A stretch of 64,000 bases of DNA from Monosporascus cannonballus. Taxonomy: Eukaryota > Ascomycota > Sordariomycetes > Xylariales. The stretch spans positions 62,001 through 126,000 of the forward strand of contig QJNS01000114.1 in NCBI GenBank assembly GCA_004154925.1, written 5' to 3'. The notes below the pieces were generated by a model. That model was given only the letters and a program-made list of their open reading frames with translations, was not told where the DNA came from and made no database searches. Numbering within the stretch: the stretch's first letter is position 1; every line of letters begins with the position of its first letter. This document shows positions 48,471 to 59,472 of this stretch, in pieces. The translations under genes were made by a program, and so were the position numbers.

Positions 48471-49062
48471 TTACTTCGCTAATTTGAGTAGCTTGACGAC
48501 GGCCGCGTGCCCATTTCTTGCGGCCCACGATAACGGCGTTACGCCATATTCGTTATCCTTTGAGTTAACGTCAACTTTGGCAATATCGAGCAATAGCTTA
48601 ACAATGCCCGCGTGCCCATTCTTTGCGGCCCACGATAATGGCGTTATGCTACGCTTATCTTTTAAGTCGACGTTAACCTCAGCAGTATCAAGTAATAACT
48701 TGACGACGGCCGCGTGCCTATTTTCGGCGGCCCACGATAACGGCGTTACGCCATATTCGTTATCCTTTAACGTTAACCTTGGCAGTATTAAGCAATAGCT
48801 TAACAACAGCCGCGTACCTATTCCTTATGGCCCACGATAACGGCGTTATGCCACGTTTATCTTTTAAATTGACGTTGATTTCGGTAATATCGTGTAATAG
48901 CTTGACGACGGTTACGTGCCTATTTTTAACGGCCTACGATAACGGCGTCTGGCCATATTTGTTGTCTTTCGAGTTGACGTCGACCTTGGGAGTATCGAGC
49001 AATAGCTTGACGACGGCCGCATGCCTATTCCTTACGGCCCACGATAGCGGCGTCATGCCATT
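48471..49062 (-). repeat. Ankyrin repeat array, six units
   Basis: Six copies of a 34-35-residue ankyrin unit (TPLSWAAxNxHAAVVKLLLDxAxVxVxxKD) start with the DNA word ggcccacgataacggcgtt on the plus strand at about 48521, 48626, 48728, 48828, 48930 and 49035. Spacings are 105, 102, 100, 102 and 105 bp. The linkers alternate between DNEYGV/DNKYGQ (35-residue unit) and DKRSI/DKRGI (34-residue unit), so the array is built of two-unit blocks of about 207 bp. The 100-bp spacing marks a 5-bp deletion in a block expected to be 105 bp, and this breaks the frame. Confidence 0.85.
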
Positions 49063-50700
49063 GTCGTCCCTATCGTCGATATCCCCAGTAACTTGATCTG
49101 CCCTCTGTAAAATAGCTATTAACGGTCCCAAGACCCCGTACCTCGACATAACGTGTACCAGACCGGTCCCTTTTGGTGGACAGTCAATGGAACGACGCTC
49201 TATTTCTCTGTAAACACGCACCCATAGATCCACAAGGTCATTTGACGGCCAAGAAAACAGGCCAAGGAGATCATCTTGAGCCACACTTCTAGCATCGCAT
49301 TGCTTTGTGTGCGCCACCCACGAGGTCGTAGCGTAAGCCAAGAAAGGAAAGTTGGTATGTTCGTAACTTGTTGACTGACTGATCTCGTCCATCGCTAGGT
49401 AGCGTATGCAAATCCTGGGCAGCCGATAATGTGCCATTCCGATTACCGCATCGGGCGACGTTAAGCTGCTGTCGAGAATGAACAAGCTCTTCTTAAGGAA
49501 GAAATCTTCAACGGACTGGTGGATGAATTGGACAACCTGCTTATTGGGTAACGGCGTAACCTTGGTAAGACCACAGCTGAGCGTTTGAACTTTCTTCCTC
49601 CTCCTGTTATTGTCAGATATATAATTTGGCGAGCTCTGACATGCCTTTAGCGACTGGTGCTGGCAATCGACCTCGACAACTTGGCCCACCTTAACTCATC
49701 TAGTATCAAGGGCCGCATAGCGAAGCAGATTTATTGAATGAATTTTATGGAGGCTAGGCTCATATGTTGGATGAGTCCGTAATATAATTTATCCAGGTCT
49801 GGAGGGATAGAATGGACTGCTGCTTGAATCTTTTTTATTCCGGCACCTTTACGCTTAAGGTCCAGAATTTAGTTGATTACGAAACAATCCACATAAAAAC
49901 GTCAAAAGCGCCGTTCGTAATTCAAGCTGGGATCCGAGATTTAGATAAGGGGAATCAGAAAGCTGGACCCGCACATAGGCAGAAATATCCCGCCTATTTT
50001 CAAGGTCAGGACATATGTCAAACTCGTTACACGAACTTAAAATCGGGTAATGGCGACAACTAAGGCATATGCGACACTGTGAACCAGTAGGTAAAAGCGT
50101 CCGGAGCAGGGATGGGAACCACTGAAACAGGCCGACCGCATTTTCCTTGCCACATTGGTCTAAGGCGTCGACAAATAACCACACCGGGCGGATTTCGAGG
50201 ACCTTCGGAAGAGACGACTCGAAGAAGCGTCGCAGTTCTTGTTGATGCCACTGCCATTTTTCACCCGGCTCGCCGATCTGCTTGCGTTTTTATTGAAAAT
50301 TTCGACGAGATCTCCCAGTACGTCGGAGGCCTGCCTAAGGACCTGATGAAGTAAGGACCGGAAGAACCAAGAGGGGTCTTTTGGAGTTGATTATTACAGC
50401 TATGGAAGAAAATGAAAGAACGAGGTCGCCCGACCTAGGTTCAAGATTATCGAGAGCAAATTTTAGAAATGTCGACTTCTCAAAGCCCGGCTTCCTCTTG
50501 ATCTGGAGCAGACCTCGATTACAAGTGGCCCAGCGCTTATATGTATAGTGTCGAAGCAGCTATTCGCATGTCCCTGTGACGGCGCGGACGATGTTATGGG
50601 AGCGGCTTTCCATTTGCGGAATGGCCAGCGATTTTAGGCAATCTAGGCAATCTTGCGACAGCTGCAGAGCGGTTTCGGATGAGAATGGGACTTCGAACAA

Positions 50701-51720
50701 TTAGTTAAGCGTATTGTTAATGGCTAAAAGACTTGAAGTCTCACCTGTCTTGTCCAGTTCAGCTGGTGGTACGAACAATAACACCTCTTTTGCGTACGCA
50801 GTCGCTGTGGCTGCGGCGTATTTCTGCCATTTCTTGTTCTTATGGGAATCCGCATAATTGCAGATTCCCCTGATTACCAAAGCCTGGTATTCGCCTATCA
50901 CCCCAGCGGATCCTGTCTCAAAACAAATGACTTCATGATTTCTATAAAGCTCGTTCCTTTTCGCGCTTGACATAACGAGTGTATTAGCCGAGCCGATGGT
51001 ACCATAATGGATGCAAGGCAAATCCTTTTTCCGCATAGCTTTTCTGCCTCGCCCATCCCGTCGCTTTGCTTGTGTTAAGTCGCAAAATCCTTGGCAAAGC
51101 TTTTCTCTGTCCAAATGGGGATAATTATCTGGAAAGAGATAATCATTCCTGGCCCCGGGGTCTTTATATTCTGGCAGCTCCTCTTCCTTCATGCTTGTTC
51201 GTAGTTCGGTTAGGAATTGGGGAATTCCTGTTCCTGGTGCTAGCATATGGATGGCTCGAAGATTATTTACCGCGCTTAGCAGAGCAGAGGACGGATGAAG
51301 CGTATGTCCACTGACAGTCAACTTATATTCATCTTCCCAGGCGCCGTATTCGTAATGTGCCACTCCCCCATCATTCCCTCGTGGGCAGCTAACGACAACG
51401 TCGCCTAAGACGATTTGTTCCTGCAAATTGGGACCATAGCAGGGCACCCCCCCTGCTATCCCAACAACAAGAACGTGCTTGATGTTTGGAAACGAACGGC
51501 GCATGTTGGCGAGGACGGTGTTCGCTGGATGAGTGCCGATTCTTGGGCAAACAGCCATCACAACCCAGTGGCCTCCTATGCGGCCTACATGGTAAAGAGT
51601 ATCATCTCTGGGCACTGTTTTGGTCGTGCGTTGCTCCAGTATCGCAAGAGCAGGTGCGAGTTCCAAAGCCATGGGAGCGATCCAGCCGACAGTGACGACT
51701 GTTTCGGGTGGGGAGGTCAT
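50701..51720 (-). other. PNP_UDP domain part of the NLR relic
   Basis: 340 open codons of a purine/uridine phosphorylase-like fold, the usual N-terminal domain of PNP-NACHT proteins in ascomycetes. Motifs in order are VGWIAPMALELAPALAILEQ, DTLYHVGRIGGHWVVM, VLVVGIAGGVP, IVLGDVVVSCPRG, ICFETGSAG and VIRGICNYADSHKNKKWQKYAA. It could still be expressed alone as a truncated protein. The open frame extends upstream to 51930, but the family start matches the ATG at 51720. Confidence 0.75.
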
Positions 51721-52459
51721 CTCGAGACGTAGTAACGTGCAGGAGCTTAACTGATCCCAGATTAGGTGGAAGAAGAACTTATGGCTCTGTCCGAGCCCGT
51801 AAAAAGAAGCCTCCCGAACGGTGCTGCCAGGTATTGGGTGTAAAAGCTCGTCAGAGGGTGGTGTTCTTGATGCAACTTGTTGGTGATGTGAAGGGGCGAT
51901 CATTCGGCTCAGGCAGCAATGACCCCACATCAGACGGCTACAGCAGCCGGGCGCCTACGAGGTGACGGCGATTGGGTGGTTGCATCCCTACGCATAGCCT
52001 CGTTAGGCAGACCAGGGGTTTTGCGTATATATAATACGATTTCATCCGAGCGGCCATCCAGCAATTATATGGTTGTCTGCGATTTTAAAGCGTAGCCTTT
52101 CTCCTAAACTATGCTCTTTCCAGTTGGAGCCTTATATTGCTTCGCCTAGCCACCTTTCTCGCCTGACTGTGGACGAGTACGAATACTGAGCTGAACTGTA
52201 CCGCCTCTTGGTCATTATTCGCAGCACGCGTTAATTATGCAGGAAGTCAGCTCTCTGGAAATTGGTGAGCACTTCACCGTCCATACGGGACCGGCGTTAA
52301 CTCGTACCCCTTTAGTCGCCGGTGCTTGGCGAGTGGAAACTACCTCGTGGGATAGGATCTTGCGTGTGAGTGGATGTCATATTCTCCACTGCCATCCCAA
52401 TTACCGTCCCATTGATTGGTATATAGAGGAATAGTCGTCCGCAAGGACAGCTCCTGTAG
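51721..52459. promoter_or_regulatory. Divergent spacer between NLR and CorA-like gene
   Basis: 740 bp between head-to-head genes. It must hold both promoters and the missing first exon of the CorA-like gene, if one exists. A 65-codon frame at 52237-52434 has an ATG and a gtgagc donor at 52265, but the phase does not fit the next exon. No transcription-factor site is claimed. Confidence 0.4.
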
Positions 52460-53928
52460 GTTGCAAGTCTGCAGCTCGGGGAATATAACATTGATAGTTG
52501 CCGCAGCTTCACATCATTGAGAGCAATAGCAAGTGCTCCGGACATACTTAGAGGTCAAATCCTGAGCAAATTCGGAATCGCGCCATTCCTATTTAATCGA
52601 GTATGTCTGGAGTCGAATGGCTTCTCCGGCTGCGAGCCTGTTCTCAACGACGATGGTAATCTTGAACACTACAGTACGTCCAGGCAATACCGTTGGCGTA
52701 TGGACCGTCCAACCAGCCCTTTAACATCCCGTAGATTACTGGTCTCGTTTCCTCATCAAGCAGACATACGAGAGATTGCGGCCGAAACCCAGTTTCACCC
52801 GACACCACGCGACTTCGCCGAAGCTGGCGAGTCCAAGTGTCCCGATCCATAACTCACGATCGATTCCGCATGGCTGGGAATGGTACGAGATGGGATTTTT
52901 TGTCCGCTGGACACCTCCTTCCAGCACAACGGTATTATGCTTCGACCTTCCTCAGCACTTCGAGATTTCAGTCAAGTCAACGTTCACATCTAGGGCGGGC
53001 AATATTAACTTTTCTGATCCCTACTCTGTCTTCGACGTCCTCCTCCAGGAACTACTTTCGCTCTACGATAACTCAGTCTGGTCTATAAGGAATCATATCT
53101 GCGGCTGGGAGGCAGTACGCTCGAGTATGCCAACTATTATCATGTCCCCCTGCTAACTGACTATCCCAGGCGCGTCCACCAGAGCCCGATTATTCTTTGT
53201 TGCACGAAATCGCAAGACACGCAATCCACATTAGCGAAACGCTGACGGTAGCATCAGGATCTATCAAAGAACTCCAGCAGCAACGTCGAGACTTTATGAT
53301 GTTGCACGATCAAAGCAAGAGCTCCTGGCGCAGGAACTATAGTCCCTTTCAATTCCCGCTGCGAGTACTTGATGGTCTTCTTTCGCGATCCGAGTCCAAT
53401 AGAGCACGGCTTCAAAACGAGGTTCAGTTAGTAAGTTTCAAACAGCCTAATCCTAAATGACTGGAGAACTTGAACTTTGCCAGGCATTCCACAACGCTGC
53501 ACAACGGGATAGCAAAATTCAAGTCCGGATAGGGGAAGAAGCAAAGAGGGAGGCTACAGCGATGAAGACGATTGCTGTTATTACGATGATTTTCTTACCG
53601 CCTACCTTCGTTTCGGTAAGATCACATGATCGTGAGTGGATAGGACTGTGACCTAATATCATCCTCCCAGTCGGTTTTTAGTACGCCCTTTTTCCACTCC
53701 GAGGCCGCTCGAGACGGGGGACGAGATACTTTCATTGTGTCTAGCCAGTTCTGGATATATTGGGCGCTCGCGGCTCCGTTATCAGTGCTAACGCTTACTC
53801 TGTGGATTTTCTGGGATAGTGTACGGGATAAAAGCAAGAGACACCGAAGTAGGCTTTTGAGGGTCCTCTACGGAGCGGAAACAGAGCCATTCAGGGCTAT
53901 CCAAAATGACACGTCAATGGCGAGCTAG
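52460..53928 (+). CDS. Fungal CorA-like transmembrane protein, 5' end unresolved
   Basis: Exons 52460-52673, 52735-53114, 53170-53430, 53484-53615 and 53671-53928, with phases consistent throughout and introns of 53-61 bp. The family markers appear in order: FGIAPFLFNRVCLESNGFSG, DGNLEHY joined to YWSRFLIKQTYERLRPKP, WYEMGFFVRW, DPYSVFDVLLQELLSLYD with SVWSIRNHICGWE, HEIARHAIHISETL, SESNRARLQNEVQL, then two C-terminal transmembrane segments (MKTIAVITMIFLPPTF and QFWIYWALAAPLSVLTLTLWIFW). This is the CorA/Mg-transporter-like superfamily that is abundant in ascomycetes. The G-M-N loop of true Mg2+ channels is absent (FSTPFF instead), so transport of Mg2+ is doubtful. Exon 1 upstream of the cctgtag acceptor at 52459 was not found, so the gene may be truncated. 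Confidence 0.8.
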
Positions 53929-54193
53929 CATTCGCATTCAGTCTCAACTATTTAATCCGGAGTATCTAAGCGACCAAGAAGCAGTCAAGGACGAGCCGGG
54001 GGGTGTATGGGAAAGAAGAGAGTGAATTCTTTTAGAGAAAACCTACTGGTAGGAAATCTACGTGGAAAAACCTGCTGGTAGTTCTGTGTCCAGAGGTGAT
54101 ATCAACCTCCCATGGAACGCCGAACCGTGTTAAGCACATCTATACCTTCATTTGGTACAGGGACACCAGTGTCCGAGCCCAATGTGACAAGAA
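53929..54193. other. Spacer after the CorA-like gene
   Basis: 265 bp. It contains an imperfect local repeat around 54040-54075 (aaacctactggtaggaaatctac and aaacctgctggtagttctg). No gene. Confidence 0.4.
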
Positions 54194-55290
54194 CTAAAGC
54201 CTCGCCTTCATCTTGGCTGTTGGATTGACTTCTTGTTGTGGGCGGAGGGCTTTGCTGGATGCTTCGGGTTCTCTCTTGTCGGACCTCGTCCGCAATCGTA
54301 ATAAACGGCTGCGCAAACGTCTCCATTCTGCAGTAGACACAAAACCGGTGATGGTTATGTGGCCAATCTTCCAGCTACGCTTGGATTCCTTCCCGTAAAA
54401 ATAAAGGTAGACGGCAATCTTCTTACTATACATCGATTTGGTCTTCTCGACAAGTCGCTGATGGAGAATCCGAGTTGGTGCCCCTAAGATGATCGTGATA
54501 CTTGAAGGCATATGTCGCCCCAACTCTTCCGGCAGATGCTCGTTCAAATTGAAAGCAACTGTGCCTTGAACTGAGACCTAACCGAAACATCCCGCTAGTA
54601 TGGGTCTTGGAAACGCAAAAGGAACCAGATGTGAATCAATACGGAGGGGCGATTTCGTTGACCATCACCTTCCTAGCCCTGGTCAAGAACCTCTCAACAG
54701 CAAAGACGCCTCTGCCCCACAGCTTTTCGATCACCGTGCATGCAACCTGCTGTGCAAGTTCGCATACGTTGGCAGGCACCCCCAGGGCAACATGGGGACC
54801 CGAGAACAGATATTACTCCCCTGTATGGTCTTAACAGCCGGGTATGGTATAAGACGCTTCACCTTGCCCTCGTCATCCTCTGTGCGAATAACAACGACAG
54901 CCATATCTCGGCATAGCAAGACAAATTGCCAAACTCTATGACCGCCTGCTCGAGATCTGCTTCACCAGAGATTTCGAGGTTACCGCGCCCGTCGAACGCA
55001 TCATATTTACCTTTAAGCATCCAGGGGAAATCAAACTTGTCGGAGGCTGCACACCATGGGTACGGATCTCTTCAAGCACCTCCGTATAAACACGCCCAGT
55101 CTCGATTCTAACGGATATCACAACGGGTAGCCAGCTCCTTAATCTTGGCAGAGATCTCGAAGGGTCCGGTGACGTGGCACCCATTCCCGTTTATACGCTT
55201 TGCGGGCGCATTTTCTGCACCAAGACTGGCGACGGCTTCATACAGCGTGAGCCCCCGTAGGGTCACCGCCAAGGAGGCCGACGACGGGGT
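54194..55290 (-). pseudogene. Unidentified frameshifted coding relic
   Basis: Coding-like minus-strand blocks in shifting frames. About 55170-55115 includes CHVTGPFEISAKIKELATRCD. About 55110-55040 includes RIETGRVYTEVLEEIRTHG. About 55035-54900 includes FDFPWMLKGKYDAFDGRGN and SGEADLEQAVIEFG. About 54900-54785 includes VVVIRTEDDEGKVKRLIPYP. 54547-54194 is an open frame containing SSITIILGAPTRILHQRLVEK. The blocks follow one another without recognisable introns, which argues for one decayed gene. I do not recognise the family. It lies downstream of the CorA-like gene on the opposite strand. Confidence 0.5.
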
Positions 55291-56432
55291 TGGGGCTTAT
55301 GTCGAGATAAAGTAAGTAGTAATTATCTCGCAATCAAGGCTGTCGGGCTAAGAAGGCGATAGGAAAAGACAGCGTCACAAAGCCCTCATGCGCTTTGCAA
55401 AGAGAAAGAGAAGTTCCCTTGTGGAGCAGATTGGCCTGGGGCAGGTAGCGAGTTGGGGCCGGTAACTGCTGAAGAAGCACGGCTCGCCGAGCCCCCACAA
55501 GTAGTGTAATAGCGGTCCGCTAACTCAAGTTAAAACCCCAAATTGGAGTCTTGATGGTCTATCTTTTAACTTCAGGGCCTTGTAAAACGGAGGATATTCT
55601 TCGGATGAAAGAGGATCTAATTATATCTAGCTCTGAATTGATATACTTGGCTCTTCAGTTTAGGATGGGAAGAAACGAGGACGTTCGTGAGGCAAGCCAC
55701 GGAGTTACCGAATCATCAACCTGCAATGTCATTCAGCTTCGTCCCTCAACAGAAACCTATAATCCTAGCAGCATCGGACGAAGCTCAGCGTCTCATTTCG
55801 AGAAGGGCGAGTTATGGACTTTGCAAATCAAGCGCCGTCATCTCCAGTTGAAAAAGTGAAATACGGCGCCTATAAGCAATGATTTAGTAAGCTAAGGTTT
55901 CAACATAGACCATGTCGTTGGGCTCTGGGAAGCTGTGTGAGAATGACACAACCGGATTTTATATCTACTTCATTGATACTACTTGCTACAGCTAGAAGTC
56001 CTTAACATCAATGTAGATGGTGGGAGCGCTTGCAAGAGCAAACGAATGGCAAGTGTTCGAAGTCTATAGACGACTGGACGATACAAGCATATCTATCGTA
56101 AAAGCAGCGGACTTCCCACGGCACAGTAAAGTCGGTAAAGCGCGTAAGCTAAATATAGGTTCAACAAGTTAATCCCCCAACTCCCCTAGTGAACGCAATA
56201 CGTATGTGTATTGACCGGCCGACTTCCGTTGCGGCTGATATCTCCCAACTTAAGAAACAGACCACAAAAGTGACGGTAGCTGCTAGACGGATGTTTTCAT
56301 AGCAGTATAGTACTCGGCATCTTCAGGAGCCAATCATGAGAATGCGACGATGGTCACAAACCGCCTCGAAAGGGCGAGGCAAGTGCTGTAGCTGTCTTAG
56401 ACACGACGACGCCAAGCCGGACGACCACGCTT
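55291..56432. other. Intergenic, low coding potential
   Basis: A plus-strand frame of 102 codons at 55551-55859 is open and Ser-rich but lacks recognisable features, and I do not call it a gene. No repeats or RNA genes seen. Confidence 0.4.
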
Positions 56433-57757
56433 CTAGTAAGGCTCATCGCTGCCGTCATCGCCATACGGAAGCCGTTTATCGTACTCCAAAGGGAAAGCGT
56501 TGATCTGGGCTTGGGTGAGTGGAGGTTGTCCATTGGGTGAGGCGTCAACGCTCCAGAAGTCGCCTTGTTTGTCGTCCTCTCTGTCCTCATCGACGATGCC
56601 GCTACGAGGGATATTCGTAACATCCTTCGGCGTAAGCATCATGCGCTCCTCAAGAACTGTGGTGATAGAGATTGATAATGTCTCTCTATCGAGATTGAAT
56701 TCGCGCGTGCTGCTTCTGACGGCGTTGATGACATCCATTCTCTTGCGGCGGTGGTAAAGCTCAAGGAAATACTTGAGCTGCTCAGGGTCCAGCTATTTCT
56801 CGCATTTCGCTGTCAGTGATTGACACCGAAAATATTATAGGAGCTGCCTACCTTGAGGTACGTGTTGACGATGTTATTATGGCGGCCGTCCTCAGAGCCC
56901 CAAGGCACAAGCTCCACGGCATAAGCCCTTTTCTGGAGACGAATTTAGTAAGCGTGCCAGGCATGATCTCAGGGGAAGCTGCATACTCCCACGCGGACCC
57001 TCTCGGGAGAGGAACAAAGATCTCGGCTGACGGTTTCGAACATCAGCCCCCAGAGGTCTTCCAACTCGCAGATTTCGCGCGTAGACATGACACGAATGTG
57101 GTGAAGTCTCTTGTCGTTGCGCCACTTGTGCGGAAGATAGAGGTCTCTGTAGTGAACTCCATGAAAATACCAGGCATACAGCCACCAGCGGGCGACTGCC
57201 TTTCGCAGGCGGGCCTCCTCATGAGATCGAAGACATCGGCGATCCTCGGGGTGATCTCGCCAGCGCAGAGTGGGGTAGAGTTCAACCCACCAGTCGATTA
57301 CCTTGGTCCACTTCCATAACTCAATCAAGTCCCAGGTGTTGAGCTTCTTCTTTTCCGGACTGACCGTGTCACCATCGCCACGTGTCGCATTTGCGCTGAG
57401 GAAATTGATGATAGCGCCAGATTCGTTTCCGGCGTCGAAATCTATGATCCGGGAATGAAGCATCTGACCAGGCACGAAATCGCGGTCATCGGCAGTATAT
57501 AAGTACAACATGGTCTCAAACTCCGGCCGAGCAAGGAGAATGCTGGACATAACAGTAGCCTGATTCTCCTTAAAGATCGCGTAGAGTTTCTTGCTTAGGA
57601 GGGCCAATCTTGAGAGGTCACGAGGGGACATTGTCTTCATGATCTCGAGAATCAACTCAACAGGTAGAGACTCAAGAATGCCCCGTCCAGGGGTGTTGCT
57701 GTTTGTCATGGGCATGACTGAATAGTGGCTTTCAGGATTCAAGGCGAATGAAGCCAT
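56433..57757 (-). CDS. F-box domain protein
   Basis: Exons 56987-57757, 56852-56932 and 56433-56792, 403 residues. An N-terminal F-box (residues about 28-65, ILESLPVELILEIMKTMSPRDLSRLALLSKKLYAIF) would bind Skp1 and place the protein in an SCF ubiquitin ligase. The rest is a Trp-rich helical region (WDLIELWKWTKVIDWW, RWWLYAWYFHG) with no known substrate-binding repeat. Intron 1 (54 bp, gtatgc to ctccag, branch site ttactaa) and intron 2 (59 bp, gtaggc to aaatag, branch ctgac) are both phase 0 and restore AYAVELVPWGSEDG and LDPEQLKYFLELYHRRKRM. Unlike the F-box gene at 36.3 kb, this one has no lesions. Targets are unknown. Confidence 0.88.
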
Positions 57758-59472
57758 CGTAGGAGAGAGAGAGGGTGATATACCGGTGCAGAGTATTATG
57801 ATGTACTAATGTCCATTCAGGGGTGGCGAGCAACTCAAGGTCTCATCGAGAGCCTATGATGTTGCCAATAACCCGGGGCGTGATCTTGGCTGCGTAGCCT
57901 AGAGTTTGGAAAAGTACTTTGAAATGGTAAACCCTAAAGCTTCATGCGGAACCAGGCCGGATCCAGGAGACTGCATGGGGAAAGGGGACCTGGCCACGCT
58001 GATCTAGGAGTATGATGAAGTGGGAAAGTTGGAGTGCAGGATGAGAGGAACGATGGACCAAAACAAGACATATAGAGGTTTTGTTATGATGGGGAATCTC
58101 AACCGTTATTGTCGTTGGGGACCCGCCTCCTATTCTTGGAAGTAGTGAATCGTCCGGGCGATGCAGATAACGCCAACCACCCCCGGTCCTAGATTACGAT
58201 CAAATCGGAACCGAATCCACGATTATGATACGAGATCCACAATGATCTATGGCAAATTGCGTCTTTATACTTTCGTAGATGAGAACAGAGACGCAGTTGG
58301 CTCTGTCGTTGATGTCCTCCTGTTTTGTCTGTTAGGTCCGAGTAAGTCTTGCAGCCCATAGGGATAGAGTCATACCTCAGACAATGTTGCACAAAGACGT
58401 TTAACCCCTGCTTAGTCGTCGGGGCTTCTCTTCCTGCAGTCTTTTCGCCAGCTTTGGCATAACCGTATCCCACGCCTGCCTGTGTGAGATACAAAACCTG
58501 TCTTATCTTCCGGGAGACTCCTCTTTAGACCTTTGGCGTCTGAAAGCAACTCCGTCACTTCACGACCCCGAAACACGGATTATGCGTAATCCTTTATCCA
58601 ACTGCGGGGAGTCTGGCCTCCTTTACCGACGCGATGTTGTGCCTATGAAGCAGTTCACAGCCTAGCTGCCACCCAGCACCACTAGAGCGACCGAGGAGCG
58701 TTAAGTCACTGAACTCAATGCGCAGCACCCCCTCCGTTGGGGTTGTAAGTAAAGGTGCGACCTGTGCACAGGAGCATAATCTGCTGAGATGAGCGATCCG
58801 CCGGAATGGCAGAACCGCTCTTCTGCTGTGCCATGGTGTTGCCTGCAGGGAGAAAGTAAGAACAAACGCGGTTAGGCACGCGACCTTTCGACAGCCCTGG
58901 AGGTGACGCCCATGACGTCGGTGTGGAAGAATTAGCGTCCCGGCTAATCCCACGGATTCCTAGGTATTGTCTAGCTTATTTAATAACCCGTGGATGATAA
59001 AGCACGATAAGCATATATCGAGATGAGCAGAGAACGCGGCTTGGAGCTCGACGACCCTAGGAGCAGCAGCAAAATGGCAAGCATTACGGATCTGAATAGA
59101 CTTGAGAAACACAATTCGAGTTATTTAAAGCATAATTCTGAGAGCATACCGGCTCAGGTGGCTTGGTGTTTCGGAAATAAATGGAGCGACTACTATATAG
59201 TATCAAGCCCTAGTGGGCTTCTACGTAGGATGCGAGTAACTACTCCTGCTGCTTAGCATCATAGATCTTGTCTTCTTAAATAGGCAACCATGCTTCTAGA
59301 AACACCAGCAAAACCTGCCACATAGGAAACGGACAGGACCACCACTATTCAACTCGAAGGGCCACGGGTAAATTGATTAGCCTACGGAGACATCAGGTTT
59401 CTCAACACCAGGACCGCCGGGGACCGACAACGCCCAGAACGCCGCCTAGTAGGGGAAAGATGGGGGTAAAAA
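57758..59472. other. Intergenic between F-box gene and BRX1
   Basis: 1.7 kb. Frames of 77-119 codons on both strands (58189-58494, 58594-58953 and 59023-59256) lack recognisable motifs or codon bias. I call nothing here. Confidence 0.4.

Larger units (their letters stand above)
48471..51720 (-). pseudogene. PNP-NACHT-ankyrin NLR (STAND) gene, inactivated
   Basis: Three parts of one fungal NOD-like receptor lie in the right order on the minus strand. (1) A PNP_UDP nucleoside-phosphorylase-type domain from ATG 51720 to TAA 50701 (VGWIAPMALELAPALAILE, VVGIAGGVP, LGDVVVSCPRG). (2) A NACHT region (about 50700-49855) with a damaged P-loop at 50470-50493 (KPGFEKST) and a Walker B region WLFVDALDQCGKENAV from 50184. 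(3) A linker (49689-49100) with FIHQSVEDFFL, then ankyrin repeats to 48471. Lesions include stops at 50701-50703, 50560-50562 (in TCE-W-LL) and 48934-48936 (in PLS-W-A), a 5-bp deletion in the repeat array, and frame changes in NACHT. Fungal NLRs sense non-self and can trigger regulated cell death. This copy cannot make a full-length protein, although the PNP part alone remains an intact 340-codon frame. Confidence 0.85.

Noticed and set aside
48484..49096. Plus-strand frames across the ankyrin array
   Set aside because: They are the antisense of the repeated units, and the repetitiveness only mirrors the minus-strand ankyrin code.
55551..55859. 102-codon plus-strand frame
   Set aside because: Open but without motif, splice context or recognisable codon bias. 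Frames of this length are expected by chance in this region.
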